NCBI GenBank assembly: GCA_902797585.1
Contig: CADBTK010000105.1
Location: forward strand, 1 to 5,963
Direction of reading: 5' to 3'
Length of the DNA: 5,963 nucleotides
Source: Erysipelothrix rhusiopathiae
GTDB lineage: Bacteria; Bacillota_I; Bacilli_A; Erysipelotrichales; Erysipelotrichaceae
Position numbers and translations under genes: made by a program. The notes beneath the pieces are model-generated. The model saw only the letters and a program-made list of their open reading frames with translations. It did no database searches and had not been told where the DNA came from. The first letter of the stretch is position 1; every line of letters starts with the position of its first letter. Positions 1-5,963 of the stretch are shown piece by piece.

Positions 1-963
1 ACATAGTGCATCCAATTGTTCCATCAATAGATAGAATCCTTTTTGCCAAGTTAATCGAGAAACAACTCCAACTAACATCGCATCTGGGTTCACTTCTAAA
101 CCAAGTTCTTCTTGAAGAGCTACTTTGTTTTTCTTCTTTTGAACTTTTACATTAATCTTGTCATAGTGATACAAGATGTCTGGATCGGTATTTGGATTCC
201 AAGCATCGGTATCAATTCCATTCACAATTCCCCATAAGTCATATTTACGCATATTCAATACAGCTTCTAGGTGTTCTCCATATTGTGGAGATAAGATTTC
301 TTGTGAATATGTAGGAGATACAGTAGTCACTTTATCAGCATATAGAATACCTGATTTCATGAAGGAAACTCCTCCATCAAAACGTACGTTTCCATTATCC
401 AATAAGTAGTAAGGCAATCCTAGGCAACTATCCAACATTTCTGGCCCAAAGTTTCCTTGGTAAGCCATGTTGTGGATTGTGTACACAAAGCGAATCGCAT
501 TGTAGCGTTGGTCGCTATCATGTGTTTCTTTTACCATACAAGGAATCATACCTGTTTGCCAATCGTGGCAGTGAACGATGTTTGGCCAATAGTTTAATTG
601 GTTCAACATTTCAATAACCGCTTTTTGGAAATAAGCAAAACGTTCTCCATCATCTTCATAACCATAAAGCGTCTCTCTTTCAAAGTATCCAGCATGTTGT
701 ACAAAGAAGTAGCTTACATCTCCTACTTCAGTAGATAAAATACGTACTGGTACTTCATGATAGTTCATGTTGACTGTGTATTCTCCAATGTAATACAACT
801 CGTCGTGATATTGTTCCCAAATCTTTTTATAACAAGGGATTACTACTTTTACTTCATGTCCTTTCTCTGCCAAAGATTGTGGCAAAGATCCGACTACGTC
901 GGCAAGACCTCCCGTTTTAATAAATGGTAAAGCCTCTCCGGCAACCATTAAAATTGATGCCAT
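1..963 (-). CDS. glgA: Glycogen synthase, ADP-glucose type (N-terminal 321 codons; 3' end off window)
   Basis: This is the N-terminal two thirds of a GT5-family glycogen synthase, which transfers glucose from ADP-glucose to the non-reducing end of an alpha-1,4-glucan in the cytoplasm. I translated it from the ATG at 961-963; the frame is open to base 1. Visible family motifs are KTGGLADVVG at residues 16-25 (ADP-glucose/glucan-binding loop), HCHDWQTG at 131-138, TIHNMAYQG at 162-170, NGID at 248-251, and SRLTWQKG at 302-309, whose Arg303 and Lys308 match the conserved nucleotide-sugar contacts. The full family length is about 475-485 residues, so the rest of the second Rossmann domain, with the catalytic EX7E motif, lies beyond the window. 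The start overlaps the glgD stop by one base (TAATG), with an AAGGGAG ribosome binding site inside the glgD end, so translation is probably coupled. The truncation is a window edge, not a mutation. Confidence 0.97.
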   Translation of the reverse strand, partial: MASILMVAGEALPFIKTGGLADVVGSLPQSLAEKGHEVKVVIPCYKKIWEQYHDELYYIGEYTVNMNYHEVPVRILSTEVGDVSYFFVQHAGYFERETLYGYEDDGERFAYFQKAVIEMLNQLNYWPNIVHCHDWQTGMIPCMVKETHDSDQRYNAIRFVYTIHNMAYQGNFGPEMLDSCLGLPYYLLDNGNVRFDGGVSFMKSGILYADKVTTVSPTYSQEILSPQYGEHLEAVLNMRKYDLWGIVNGIDTDAWNPNTDPDILYHYDKINVKVQKKKNKVALQEELGLEVNPDAMLVGVVSRLTWQKGFYLLMEQLDALC

Positions 964-2078
964 TATACTTTCTCCCTTCTGGCAACATAGATAGGAGCTT
1001 TTGGTTTACCTTGTAAGTCTTTTACTTTCGTTACAGTGGCTTGTTTATCAATGATTGCATTTTTCAATACGGCATTGGCTCCAATTGTTGCATCGCTGGA
1101 AATAATACTATTTTCAATCACAGCACCTTTTCCAATTTTTGCTGAACGTCCTACAATAGAATTCTTCACTGTTCCATGGATTTCAGCACCATTAGAAATA
1201 AAGCTTCCCACACTATTTCCTTGATCCATGTAAATAGCAGGTGCTTGGTCATTACTACGTGTGTAAATTGGCCAATTTGGATCTGCCCATGCTTTCATGC
1301 GTTCTTCTTCCAAACAAACCATGTTGGCTTCATAGTAAGATTCTAAATCATGCACGCAATATACATAATCGCGATATGTCATTCCACGTACATCTTTGGT
1401 TTGACAGAAATCAGAGATAATGTCTTTTAACCAGTACATAGAAGATACTTTTTCTGCTTCTTCAATACATTCATTAAATACTTCTTTACTCATGAAGTAT
1501 GTTTGCATAGAAAGCGCACGGTTTTTGTATTTACCTAAGTTCTTTTCAATACTTAAAACACCTTTTTGACGGTTCAATTGCAATACATCACATCCGATGT
1601 ATGCTTCTTTGGCATTATCTACGTTTTGATACATGATGGAAATATCCGCACCACTTTCAATGTGTTGGTTCAATAATTCCATGTAATTCGCTTTATAAAG
1701 AATATTAGGAGGTGTGATCACAACGTATTCGCTGTTATGCGCCAAAATAGAGTGTAAGTTTCCTTTAAATGTTTGAATATCTGTCATTCCATGTGTATAT
1801 CCTTTCGTTGGATAAATTGGAACTAAAGATAAGTTTCCACGTTTGGAATTAATGTTATATTGACGACCACGACCAATGTGTTCAATCAATGGTTTTGGAT
1901 TTCCATTGATATATACTTGAATTTGGTCAATTCCCGAGTTAGAAAAGTTAGACAGTGGGAAATCGACAAAACGATAACGTCCGATGAAGTTAAAAGCAGC
2001 AATTGGACGATATTCCGATAAACCTTCAACATATACATCTGAATGATTGAATGAAATAATTCCTAATGCGTTTGCCAT
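963..2078 (-). CDS. glgD: GlgD, ADP-glucose pyrophosphorylase-like regulatory subunit
   Basis: This 371-residue protein is a paralogue of the neighbouring GlgC. It has a nucleotidyltransferase-like N-terminal domain (about 1-240) and a left-handed beta-helix of hexapeptide repeats (about 285-352, e.g. GAEIHGTVKNSIVG). It keeps the structural motif GRYRFVDFPLSN (33-44) but lacks the GGRGTR nucleotide-binding loop seen in GlgC. Where GlgC has [10 protein letters not shown], it has PPNILYKANY (123-132), so the catalytic Asp is replaced by Asn125. This matches the known GlgD family of Bacillota. In Geobacillus and streptococci GlgD has little or no activity alone and forms a heteromer with GlgC that alters its activity. 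I infer the same role here. The gene starts 2 nt after the glgC stop, with an AAAGGGG ribosome binding site in the end of glgC, and overlaps glgA by one base. Confidence 0.95.
   Translation of the reverse strand: MANALGIISFNHSDVYVEGLSEYRPIAAFNFIGRYRFVDFPLSNFSNSGIDQIQVYINGNPKPLIEHIGRGRQYNINSKRGNLSLVPIYPTKGYTHGMTDIQTFKGNLHSILAHNSEYVVITPPNILYKANYMELLNQHIESGADISIMYQNVDNAKEAYIGCDVLQLNRQKGVLSIEKNLGKYKNRALSMQTYFMSKEVFNECIEEAEKVSSMYWLKDIISDFCQTKDVRGMTYRDYVYCVHDLESYYEANMVCLEEERMKAWADPNWPIYTRSNDQAPAIYMDQGNSVGSFISNGAEIHGTVKNSIVGRSAKIGKGAVIENSIISSDATIGANAVLKNAIIDKQATVTKVKDLQGKPKAPIYVARREKV
972..978 (-). promoter_or_regulatory. Ribosome binding site of glgA inside glgD
   Basis: On the minus strand AAGGGAG lies 8 nt before the glgA ATG. 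It sits wholly within the last codons of glgD. Together with the TAATG stop/start overlap it fixes the glgA start and points to translational coupling. Confidence 0.75.
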
Positions 2079-2080
2079 GT

Positions 2081-3220
2081 TTATTCCCCTTTCTTCACGC
2101 GTTTTGCGATTAACGCGATTTCTTTACTCTTAGGTGATCCTACTTTGGCACCATCATCAATTTTGACATCTTCGGCTACTAAAGCACGATATACTTTGGC
2201 ATTTTTACCAACGTGAGCTCCTGGCATTAAAACAGATTGTTCTACCACAGCACCTTGTTCAATGGTTACTCCATTAAATAACACAGAGTCTTTTGCTGAC
2301 CCATTCACTACAGCACCTTGGTTTACATAACAGTGTGTAATATTTCCTTTTGGCCCTACGTAGTGTGGCAAACTAGGAATGTCTTCTGTATAGATTTTCC
2401 AATTTGGATCATCTAGGTTCAATTCATTATTTTTGTTCAATAAGTCCATGTTGGCTTCCCATAAAGAATCAATGGTTCCAACATCTTTCCAATATCCTTC
2501 AAATTTCCAAGCAACCAGTTTCTTATTTTGGTTTAAGTAAGAAGGAATAATGTCTTTACCAAAGTCATGGCTACTTCCTTCACGATCCATATCCTCGATC
2601 AATTCTTTACGCAATAATTTCCAATCAAAGATATAGATACCCATACTTGCTAAGTTACTTTTTGGTTTTGCTGGTTTTTCTTCAAATTCAATGATACGGC
2701 TATTGTCGTCTGTATTCATGATTCCAAAACGACTTGCCTCTTTCATAGGAACTGGTAATACCGCAATGGTTGCATCCGCACCATTTTCTTTGTGGTATGC
2801 CAACATTTCGGCATAATCCATTTTATAAATGTGGTCACCAGAAAGAATTAATACATACTCAGGATCAAAAGTATCAATGAAGTCGATGTTTTGTGTAATG
2901 GCATCGGCTGTTCCTTGATATACATCAAACTTTGTCCCATCTTTTTCACGTGGCGGTAATACATATACCCCACTACCGCGTGTATCTAGACCCCAGCGTT
3001 GTCCAGCACCCGCATACGCATTCAATTGTACGGATTCATATTGTGTCAAAACTCCAACAACATCGATATCAGAGTTGGCACAGTTACTTAGAGGAAAGTC
3101 GATGATTCGATATTTCCCCCCAAAATAAACGGCCGGTTTCGCGTTCTTTTTGGTTAAGTCCAACAAACGTGTCCCACGACCACCCGCTAAGATCATGGCG
3201 AGCATCTTATTTTGTTCCAT
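2081..3220 (-). CDS. glgC: Glucose-1-phosphate adenylyltransferase (ADP-glucose pyrophosphorylase), catalytic subunit
   Basis: GlgC catalyses ATP + glucose-1-phosphate to ADP-glucose + pyrophosphate, the committed step of bacterial glycogen synthesis. The 379-residue product is full length for a Bacillota GlgC. The N-terminal nucleotidyltransferase domain carries LAGGRGTRL (11-19) and [14 protein letters not shown] (34-47). It also has YQGTADAI (101-108), [11 protein letters not shown] (126-136) with catalytic Asp129, and FEEKP (179-183) with the glucose-1-phosphate-binding Lys182. SMGIYIF (192-198), [11 protein letters not shown] (216-226) and GYWKDVGT (242-249) follow. A hexapeptide-repeat beta-helix occupies about 290-365. 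All catalytic residues I can align by eye with E. coli GlgC are present. The ATG at 3220 follows an AGGGAGG ribosome binding site with 7 nt spacing. It is the first gene of the glgC-glgD-glgA operon, with its own promoter and an overlapping cre box upstream. Confidence 0.98.
   Translation of the reverse strand: MEQNKMLAMILAGGRGTRLLDLTKKNAKPAVYFGGKYRIIDFPLSNCANSDIDVVGVLTQYESVQLNAYAGAGQRWGLDTRGSGVYVLPPREKDGTKFDVYQGTADAITQNIDFIDTFDPEYVLILSGDHIYKMDYAEMLAYHKENGADATIAVLPVPMKEASRFGIMNTDDNSRIIEFEEKPAKPKSNLASMGIYIFDWKLLRKELIEDMDREGSSHDFGKDIIPSYLNQNKKLVAWKFEGYWKDVGTIDSLWEANMDLLNKNNELNLDDPNWKIYTEDIPSLPHYVGPKGNITHCYVNQGAVVNGSAKDSVLFNGVTIEQGAVVEQSVLMPGAHVGKNAKVYRALVAEDVKIDDGAKVGSPKSKEIALIAKRVKKGE
2085..2092 (-). 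promoter_or_regulatory. Ribosome binding site of glgD at the end of glgC
   Basis: The minus-strand sequence AAAGGGGA ends immediately before the glgC TAA stop. Its GGGG core is 7 nt from the glgD ATG. It supports the start at 2078 and close translational linkage of the two subunits. Confidence 0.7.
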
Positions 3221-3227
3221 AATTTAA

Positions 3228-3234
3228 CCTCCCT
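3228..3234 (-). promoter_or_regulatory. Ribosome binding site of glgC
   Basis: On the minus strand AGGGAGG followed by TTAAATT leads into the glgC ATG. This is a strong Shine-Dalgarno match that fixes the start codon at 3218-3220. Confidence 0.85.
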
Positions 3235-3258
3235 TTATATGTTTATTCACTTAAAAAA

Positions 3259-3286
3259 ATTATATCACAAGTTTTCATTTTTTTAA
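3259..3286 (-). promoter_or_regulatory. Promoter of the glgCDA operon
   Basis: The minus strand shows a perfect -10 hexamer TATAAT (3259-3264) preceded by TGA, which gives an extended -10 (TGnTATAAT). The best -35 candidate is TTAAAA (3281-3286), four of six bases of the consensus, with a 16-nt spacer. Transcription should start near 3252, giving a leader of about 30 nt before the glgC ATG. The extended -10 probably compensates for the weak -35. It is the only convincing promoter between the preceding gene and glgC. Confidence 0.75.
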
Positions 3287-3295
3287 GCGCTTACA
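3282..3295 (-). promoter_or_regulatory. cre box (CcpA operator) overlapping the glgC -35 region
   Basis: The minus strand reads TGTAAGCGCTTAAA, which matches the cre consensus TGWAANCGNTNWCA at 13 of 14 positions. The plus strand also matches at 13 of 14, and the core TAAGCGCTTA is a perfect palindrome. It overlaps the predicted -35 element, a position where bound CcpA/HPr-Ser-P would be expected to block RNA polymerase. Carbon catabolite repression of glycogen synthesis is therefore the likely outcome. The site match is seen directly; the direction of control is inferred from its position. Confidence 0.75.
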
Positions 3296-3304
3296 GAAAT
3301 TATT

Positions 3305-3316
3305 GAAAAATTTTTC
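3305..3316. other. A5T5 palindrome upstream of the glgC promoter
   Basis: GAAAAATTTTTC is a perfect 12-bp palindrome centred about 58 bp upstream of the inferred transcription start. Such A-tracts bend DNA, and this one lies where an UP-like element could contact the polymerase alpha subunit. In DNA this A/T-rich it may also be chance. Confidence 0.3.
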
Positions 3317-3339
3317 TTTATTAATTCTTCCCTACCCTT

Positions 3340-3386
3340 GATTTAAGGCACTTAAAGTGGATTTAAAATATTAAGGAAGACTTAAA
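3340..3386. repeat. Four GAYTTAAA-like boxes upstream of the glgC promoter
   Basis: Four related octamers lie in the same orientation on the plus strand: GATTTAAG (3340-3347), CACTTAAA (3349-3356), GATTTAAA (3360-3367) and GACTTAAA (3379-3386). Their starts are 9, 11 and 19 bp apart, close to one, one and two helical turns. CACTTAAAGTG (3349-3359) is additionally an odd-length inverted repeat. The pattern could be a multi-copy operator or only A/T-rich low complexity. I know of no regulator with this site. Confidence 0.35.
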
Positions 3387-3411
3387 AATACTTACTCTAT
3401 CAACTAGAGCA
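3384..3411 (-). terminator. Weak intrinsic terminator candidate after the PH-like membrane gene
   Basis: Reading the minus strand, a 7-bp stem TGCTCTA/TAGAGTA (one G-T pair) with a GTTGA loop is followed two bases later by TATTTTT. It lies about 20 nt after the stop at 3430 and is the only hairpin plus T-run between that gene and glgC. The short stem and interrupted T-run make it weak, so some readthrough into glgC is possible. Confidence 0.4.
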
Positions 3412-3429
3412 CGCTTAATCGAAAAATAA

Positions 3430-3960
3430 TTATTCATTTAATTCCGTAAATTTTTTATTTAGTTTTTCATAGAATTCTTTTGTTTCTTCTTCAGTATCGA
3501 AGTTAAAAACATACTTTTTATTCGCCCCTTTTGTTTTTAAAAGGATATAATTATTCCTATCTTTATTGATATATGCCTTGCATTTATATGCATAATCAAT
3601 CTCTTCTTTCTTTTCATTAAAGAAACGAACATTGGCATCCCCTGAATAATAATCTTTATTTCCCCATCGTTCACCATTCGCTACTACTTCTATATCCGTA
3701 TTTTCAAAATATTTCAATTCTTCAATATAGGATATATCAATCACTTCATCTTTTCTAAATTGGATTTGTTCTTGATTTATAGTGGCATAAGTTGGTGGAT
3801 AAGATTGCATGGTATAAAATATCCCAATCGCTATCATGAAACCAATTAGGACTAGTTTAATCCCATAGCGTAATTTTTTCTCCATTTTATTTTTTGACAA
3901 TCGATCAAAAAGAATATAACAAACCAAAAATATTGCATCTATCACATACATTGTTTTCAT
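3430..3960 (-). CDS. Small membrane protein with a PH-like cytoplasmic or surface domain, function unknown
   Basis: The predicted protein has 176 residues. I chose the ATG at 3960 because GGAGG lies 8 nt before it; the in-frame ATG at 4002 adds 14 residues but lacks a ribosome binding site. Two hydrophobic helices are visible, at about 4-18 (ending in basic RLSKNK) and 33-51. The remaining 120 or so residues are soluble and charged. They contain INQEQIQF (61-68), an I-x-x-L turn (79-82), a NG...YYSGD segment (95-108), a beta-rich stretch, and YVFNF then EEETKEFYEKL at the end (150-167). This layout, with strands closing in a 'FN..EET..FY..L' helix, resembles bacterial PH-like domains of the bPH_5 type. 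The assignment is from memory of the family pattern and is tentative. The gene has its own promoter and terminator-like structures on both sides, so it is probably monocistronic. Nothing links it directly to glycogen. Confidence 0.8.
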   Translation of the reverse strand: MKTMYVIDAIFLVCYILFDRLSKNKMEKKLRYGIKLVLIGFMIAIGIFYTMQSYPPTYATINQEQIQFRKDEVIDISYIEELKYFENTDIEVVANGERWGNKDYYSGDANVRFFNEKKEEIDYAYKCKAYINKDRNNYILLKTKGANKKYVFNFDTEEETKEFYEKLNKKFTELNE

Positions 3961-3968
3961 ACTTTTTT

Positions 3969-3973
3969 CCTCC
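3969..3973 (-). promoter_or_regulatory. Ribosome binding site deciding the start of the PH-like gene
   Basis: GGAGG followed by AAAAAAGT precedes the ATG at 3958-3960 on the minus strand. The upstream in-frame ATG at 4000-4002 has only CGGA directly against it, so the downstream start is preferred. Confidence 0.75.
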
Positions 3974-4033
3974 AGAAATAGACGCTGATGCCATAGGGTC
4001 ATTCCGATAAATGTTATCTACTTTATATAACTT

Positions 4034-4061
4034 ATTATGTACTATTTTTTCCTTTTATCAA
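4034..4061 (-). promoter_or_regulatory. Promoter of the PH-like membrane gene
   Basis: On the minus strand TTGATA (4056-4061) is followed after 16 nt by CATAAT (4034-4039), each five of six bases of the sigma-A consensus. It lies just downstream of the permease terminator. It would give a leader of roughly 65 nt before the ATG at 3960. Confidence 0.55.
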
Positions 4062-4073
4062 CCCTAAAAATAC

Positions 4074-4103
4074 AAAAAAAAGCTTTCCAAAGATTTGGAA
4101 AGC
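4074..4103 (-). terminator. Intrinsic terminator of the ABC transporter permease gene
   Basis: Five bases after the permease stop codon, the minus strand forms a perfect 9-bp stem GCTTTCCAA/TTGGAAAGC with loop ATCT. It runs directly into eight T residues. This is a textbook Rho-independent terminator and separates the transporter from the downstream gene. On the plus strand the hairpin lacks a long T-tract, so it is directional. Confidence 0.93.
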
Positions 4104-4108
4104 ATATT

Positions 4109-5963
4109 TTATTCAGTTCTTAAAGCTTCAACTGGGTCTTTTTTAGAAGCAATACGAGCAGGAATTAATCCAGCTAACATCGTTAAGAATAACGACAATA
4201 GAATCAAGATAATCGCTCCTTGCCATGGTAATTTGGCAATACCTGAAACGCCGGAGTAATGTTGAACAATTAAATTCAATGGAATGAGTAATAGACATGT
4301 AATCACAATTCCTAATACCCCACTGATTAATCCAACGATAAAGGTTTCGGCATTAAATACACGAGAGATATCTTTTTTACTTGCCCCAATGGAGCGTAAG
4401 ATTCCAATTTCTTTAATTCGTTCAAGTACGGAGATATATGTAATGATTCCGATCATAATACTGGATACTACTAAAGCTACAGAAACAAAACCAATCAATA
4501 CATAACTAATCAAATCAATGACACCAGTAACCGATCGCAACATGACTCCAATGAAATCAGTATAAGTAATAACATCGTCTTTATTGCCTTTATCCGTTAC
4601 TTTCTTATTGTAGGCTTCAATTTCATCCGCTAATTTTTCTTTGGATTCAAAATCCGATACATATAAGTTAATCGAACTTGGTTTATCTATATCTACTACT
4701 CCTAAACGATTCATCACGGTTTGATACGTCGCATTGGCATTATCGTTGTAACTATTCATATAGCTCATTAATTCTTCTTGCGACATACTAGCTAATTGCA
4801 TTTGTTGTTCTGGTGTTAAAGAATCGACATCAAAACTAGAATCATCGCTAAAATGTTTTCCTGTGAAGACATTTACACTTTTATTTGCCATTTGCTCTTT
4901 AGCAATTTCACTATCTTCAGCCGCTTTAATAATGTAATCTTGCATTTCCTTGGAATAAAAGATCTTTCCATAGAAGCTTTGGTTGACATTATCTTTTGGT
5001 TTAATGATTCCTACGACTTTGACTTCTTTGCTGGTGGCAATGATATCTTTCATATAGTCTTCATCCTGACTACGATCAATCCAGACTCCATTGACCTTTT
5101 CATAGACATTGGCATTAGGAATCAAACGGAATTTAATATCCATCAATTCTTCTTTGGTATAACTACGAACTTCTGGACTAACAAGTTTTTCTGTATCTCC
5201 ACTTAAGAATTTCTTATAGTTCGATACAAGAGTATTTTGATCCATTAAACCAAGCGCATATAAAACATAGTCAGAAATTTCTTCGTTTTGATCCACAGCT
5301 AATACCACTTCATTATCTGCATTTGGCCAAGATCCTTCAATTAATTCATAGTTATCATCACGTAGTGTTTTATCATCTGGTAATTTGGACCAAACTTCAC
5401 TACCATCCATACTTGCTGTCATAGTTACCATTTGATTTCTAGAATTCATGAAATCAGACATACCAAGTCTAGATAACAATCCGTTAGGACTAACTTGTAC
5501 TAAACCATTGGATGTATCTTCGTTATATACAATTGGCAAGATATTGTATTGGTATTCAATGGCTTTGGTTGCGTTACGAAGTTTTTTCCCTTTATCCGAT
5601 TCAATATAGTTTTTAAAAGCTTCCATATTGTTTTTCTTTGTATTAGACAAAGAATCCAACATATCCGCTACAATCTTGCGTGTTTCAATTTTTCCATCTT
5701 TCGAATCTTTTTCGCTATCTTCTTCCATTGCCATCATTGTGGCAATCAATGAACCCATGTCCATAGAATTATCTTGAATAGAAATTGGATAACTGGCCAT
5801 CGTATCATTTTCTACTTGATCAATGTGTTTTTGCATTCCATTGGATAAAGATAAAATCAAGGCAATCCCAATAATCCCAATACTTCCTGCAAAGGAGGTT
5901 AAGAAAGTTCTTCCCTTTTTAGTCATTAAGTTATTTAAACTAAGTGACAAAGCGGTTATAAAA
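4109..5963 (-). CDS. ABC transporter permease, FtsX/MacB type (5' end off window; probably fused to an ATPase domain)
   Basis: About 617 codons of a membrane permease are visible. The frame is open to the window edge: codons for F-I-T-A precede the TTG at 5948-5950, which has no ribosome binding site, so the true start is upstream. Counting that TTG as residue 1, one helix lies at about 16-36 (SFAGSIGIIGIALIL). A large extracytoplasmic domain of roughly 440 residues follows. The C-terminal FtsX domain has helices at about 480-506, 535-562 and 578-600. ERIKEIGILRSIGA (510-523) is the coupling segment that contacts the ATPase, and the ending ARIASKKDPVEALRTE is the family signature. MacB/FtsX-type systems act by mechanotransmission, moving peptides, lipoproteins or antimicrobials rather than passing solutes through a channel. 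In Bacillota relatives, the ALSLSLNNL...KKGRT segment before helix 1 commonly follows an N-terminal ATP-binding domain in one polypeptide. That is inference here, and the substrate is unknown. Confidence 0.9.
   Translation of the reverse strand, partial: FITALSLSLNNLMTKKGRTFLTSFAGSIGIIGIALILSLSNGMQKHIDQVENDTMASYPISIQDNSMDMGSLIATMMAMEEDSEKDSKDGKIETRKIVADMLDSLSNTKKNNMEAFKNYIESDKGKKLRNATKAIEYQYNILPIVYNEDTSNGLVQVSPNGLLSRLGMSDFMNSRNQMVTMTASMDGSEVWSKLPDDKTLRDDNYELIEGSWPNADNEVVLAVDQNEEISDYVLYALGLMDQNTLVSNYKKFLSGDTEKLVSPEVRSYTKEELMDIKFRLIPNANVYEKVNGVWIDRSQDEDYMKDIIATSKEVKVVGIIKPKDNVNQSFYGKIFYSKEMQDYIIKAAEDSEIAKEQMANKSVNVFTGKHFSDDSSFDVDSLTPEQQMQLASMSQEELMSYMNSYNDNANATYQTVMNRLGVVDIDKPSSINLYVSDFESKEKLADEIEAYNKKVTDKGNKDDVITYTDFIGVMLRSVTGVIDLISYVLIGFVSVALVVSSIMIGIITYISVLERIKEIGILRSIGASKKDISRVFNAETFIVGLISGVLGIVITCLLLIPLNLIVQHYSGVSGIAKLPWQGAIILILLSLFLTMLAGLIPARIASKKDPVEALRTE

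Noticed and set aside
176..409. Plus-strand open frame antisense to glgA.
   Set aside because: The opposite strand encodes highly conserved GlgA motifs across the whole interval, and the plus-strand frame shows no recognisable features.
3391..3412. Minus-strand GTGCTCTAGTTGATAGAGTAAG resembles the D-arm of a tRNA.
   Set aside because: There is no matching acceptor stem, no anticodon arm in register and no GGTTCRAAT T-arm downstream. It is better read as the short stem of a weak terminator.
3961..4002. The 14-residue N-terminal extension of the small membrane protein starting at the ATG at 4002.
   Set aside because: This ATG has no usable ribosome binding site, while the ATG at 3960 has GGAGG at ideal spacing and starts directly before a membrane helix.
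3992..4034. Short inverted repeats GTTAT/ATAAC and GATAA/TTATC in the leader of the small membrane gene, considered as an operator.
   Set aside because: The half sites are only 5 bp of A/T-rich sequence, so such matches are expected by chance. No regulator is adjacent.
4853..5206. Plus-strand open frame of about 117 codons antisense to the permease.
   Set aside because: It lies wholly inside a well-supported gene on the other strand, is rich in Phe and Ile as expected for an antisense shadow, and has no ribosome binding site or family motif.
5549..5752. Plus-strand open frame rich in Phe, Ile and Cys.
   Set aside because: It is the antisense shadow of the Lys- and Asp-rich outer domain of the permease, with no sign of independent coding.
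5948..5950. TTG as the start codon of the ABC permease.
   Set aside because: There is no ribosome binding site before it, the frame stays open to the window edge, and the conserved A-L-S-L-S-L-N-N-L segment of the family spans the TTG. It is an internal Leu codon.

Overview
The window is an A/T-rich stretch of ordinary chromosome from a low-GC Gram-positive bacterium (Bacillota). Three things point there: paired glgC and glgD genes, strong AGGAGG-type ribosome binding sites, and a CcpA-type cre box. A gut member of the Erysipelotrichia or Bacilli is plausible, but the sequence alone does not settle the lineage. All supported genes lie on the minus strand, so transcription runs from high to low coordinates. 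I see no mobile element, CRISPR array, tRNA or rRNA.

From high to low coordinates the layout is as follows. (1) The C-terminal part of a FtsX/MacB-type ABC transporter permease occupies 4109-5963. Its beginning is off the window, and it ends in a strong intrinsic terminator (4074-4103). (2) A small gene (3430-3960) has its own promoter (4034-4061). It encodes a two-helix membrane protein with a C-terminal domain resembling bacterial PH-like domains, and a weak terminator candidate follows (3384-3411). (3) A 209-bp intergenic region holds short A/T-rich repeated boxes, an A5T5 palindrome, and an extended -10 promoter whose -35 region is overlapped by a near-perfect cre site. (4) The glycogen-synthesis operon glgC-glgD-glgA (3220 down to 1) is packed end to end, with a 2-nt gap between glgC and glgD and a 1-nt TAATG overlap between glgD and glgA. 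glgA runs off the low-coordinate edge with 321 codons visible.

The glg genes form one pathway. GlgC makes ADP-glucose from glucose-1-phosphate and ATP. GlgD is its catalytically degenerate paralogue and probably its regulatory partner. GlgA transfers the glucose to a growing alpha-1,4-glucan. The cre box over the promoter suggests that the operon responds to carbon status through CcpA. No branching enzyme (glgB) precedes glgC here.

I looked for an undescribed system and do not see a convincing one. The points most worth a second look are the cre-overlapped glgC promoter, the phased GAYTTAAA boxes upstream of it, and the small PH-like membrane protein.
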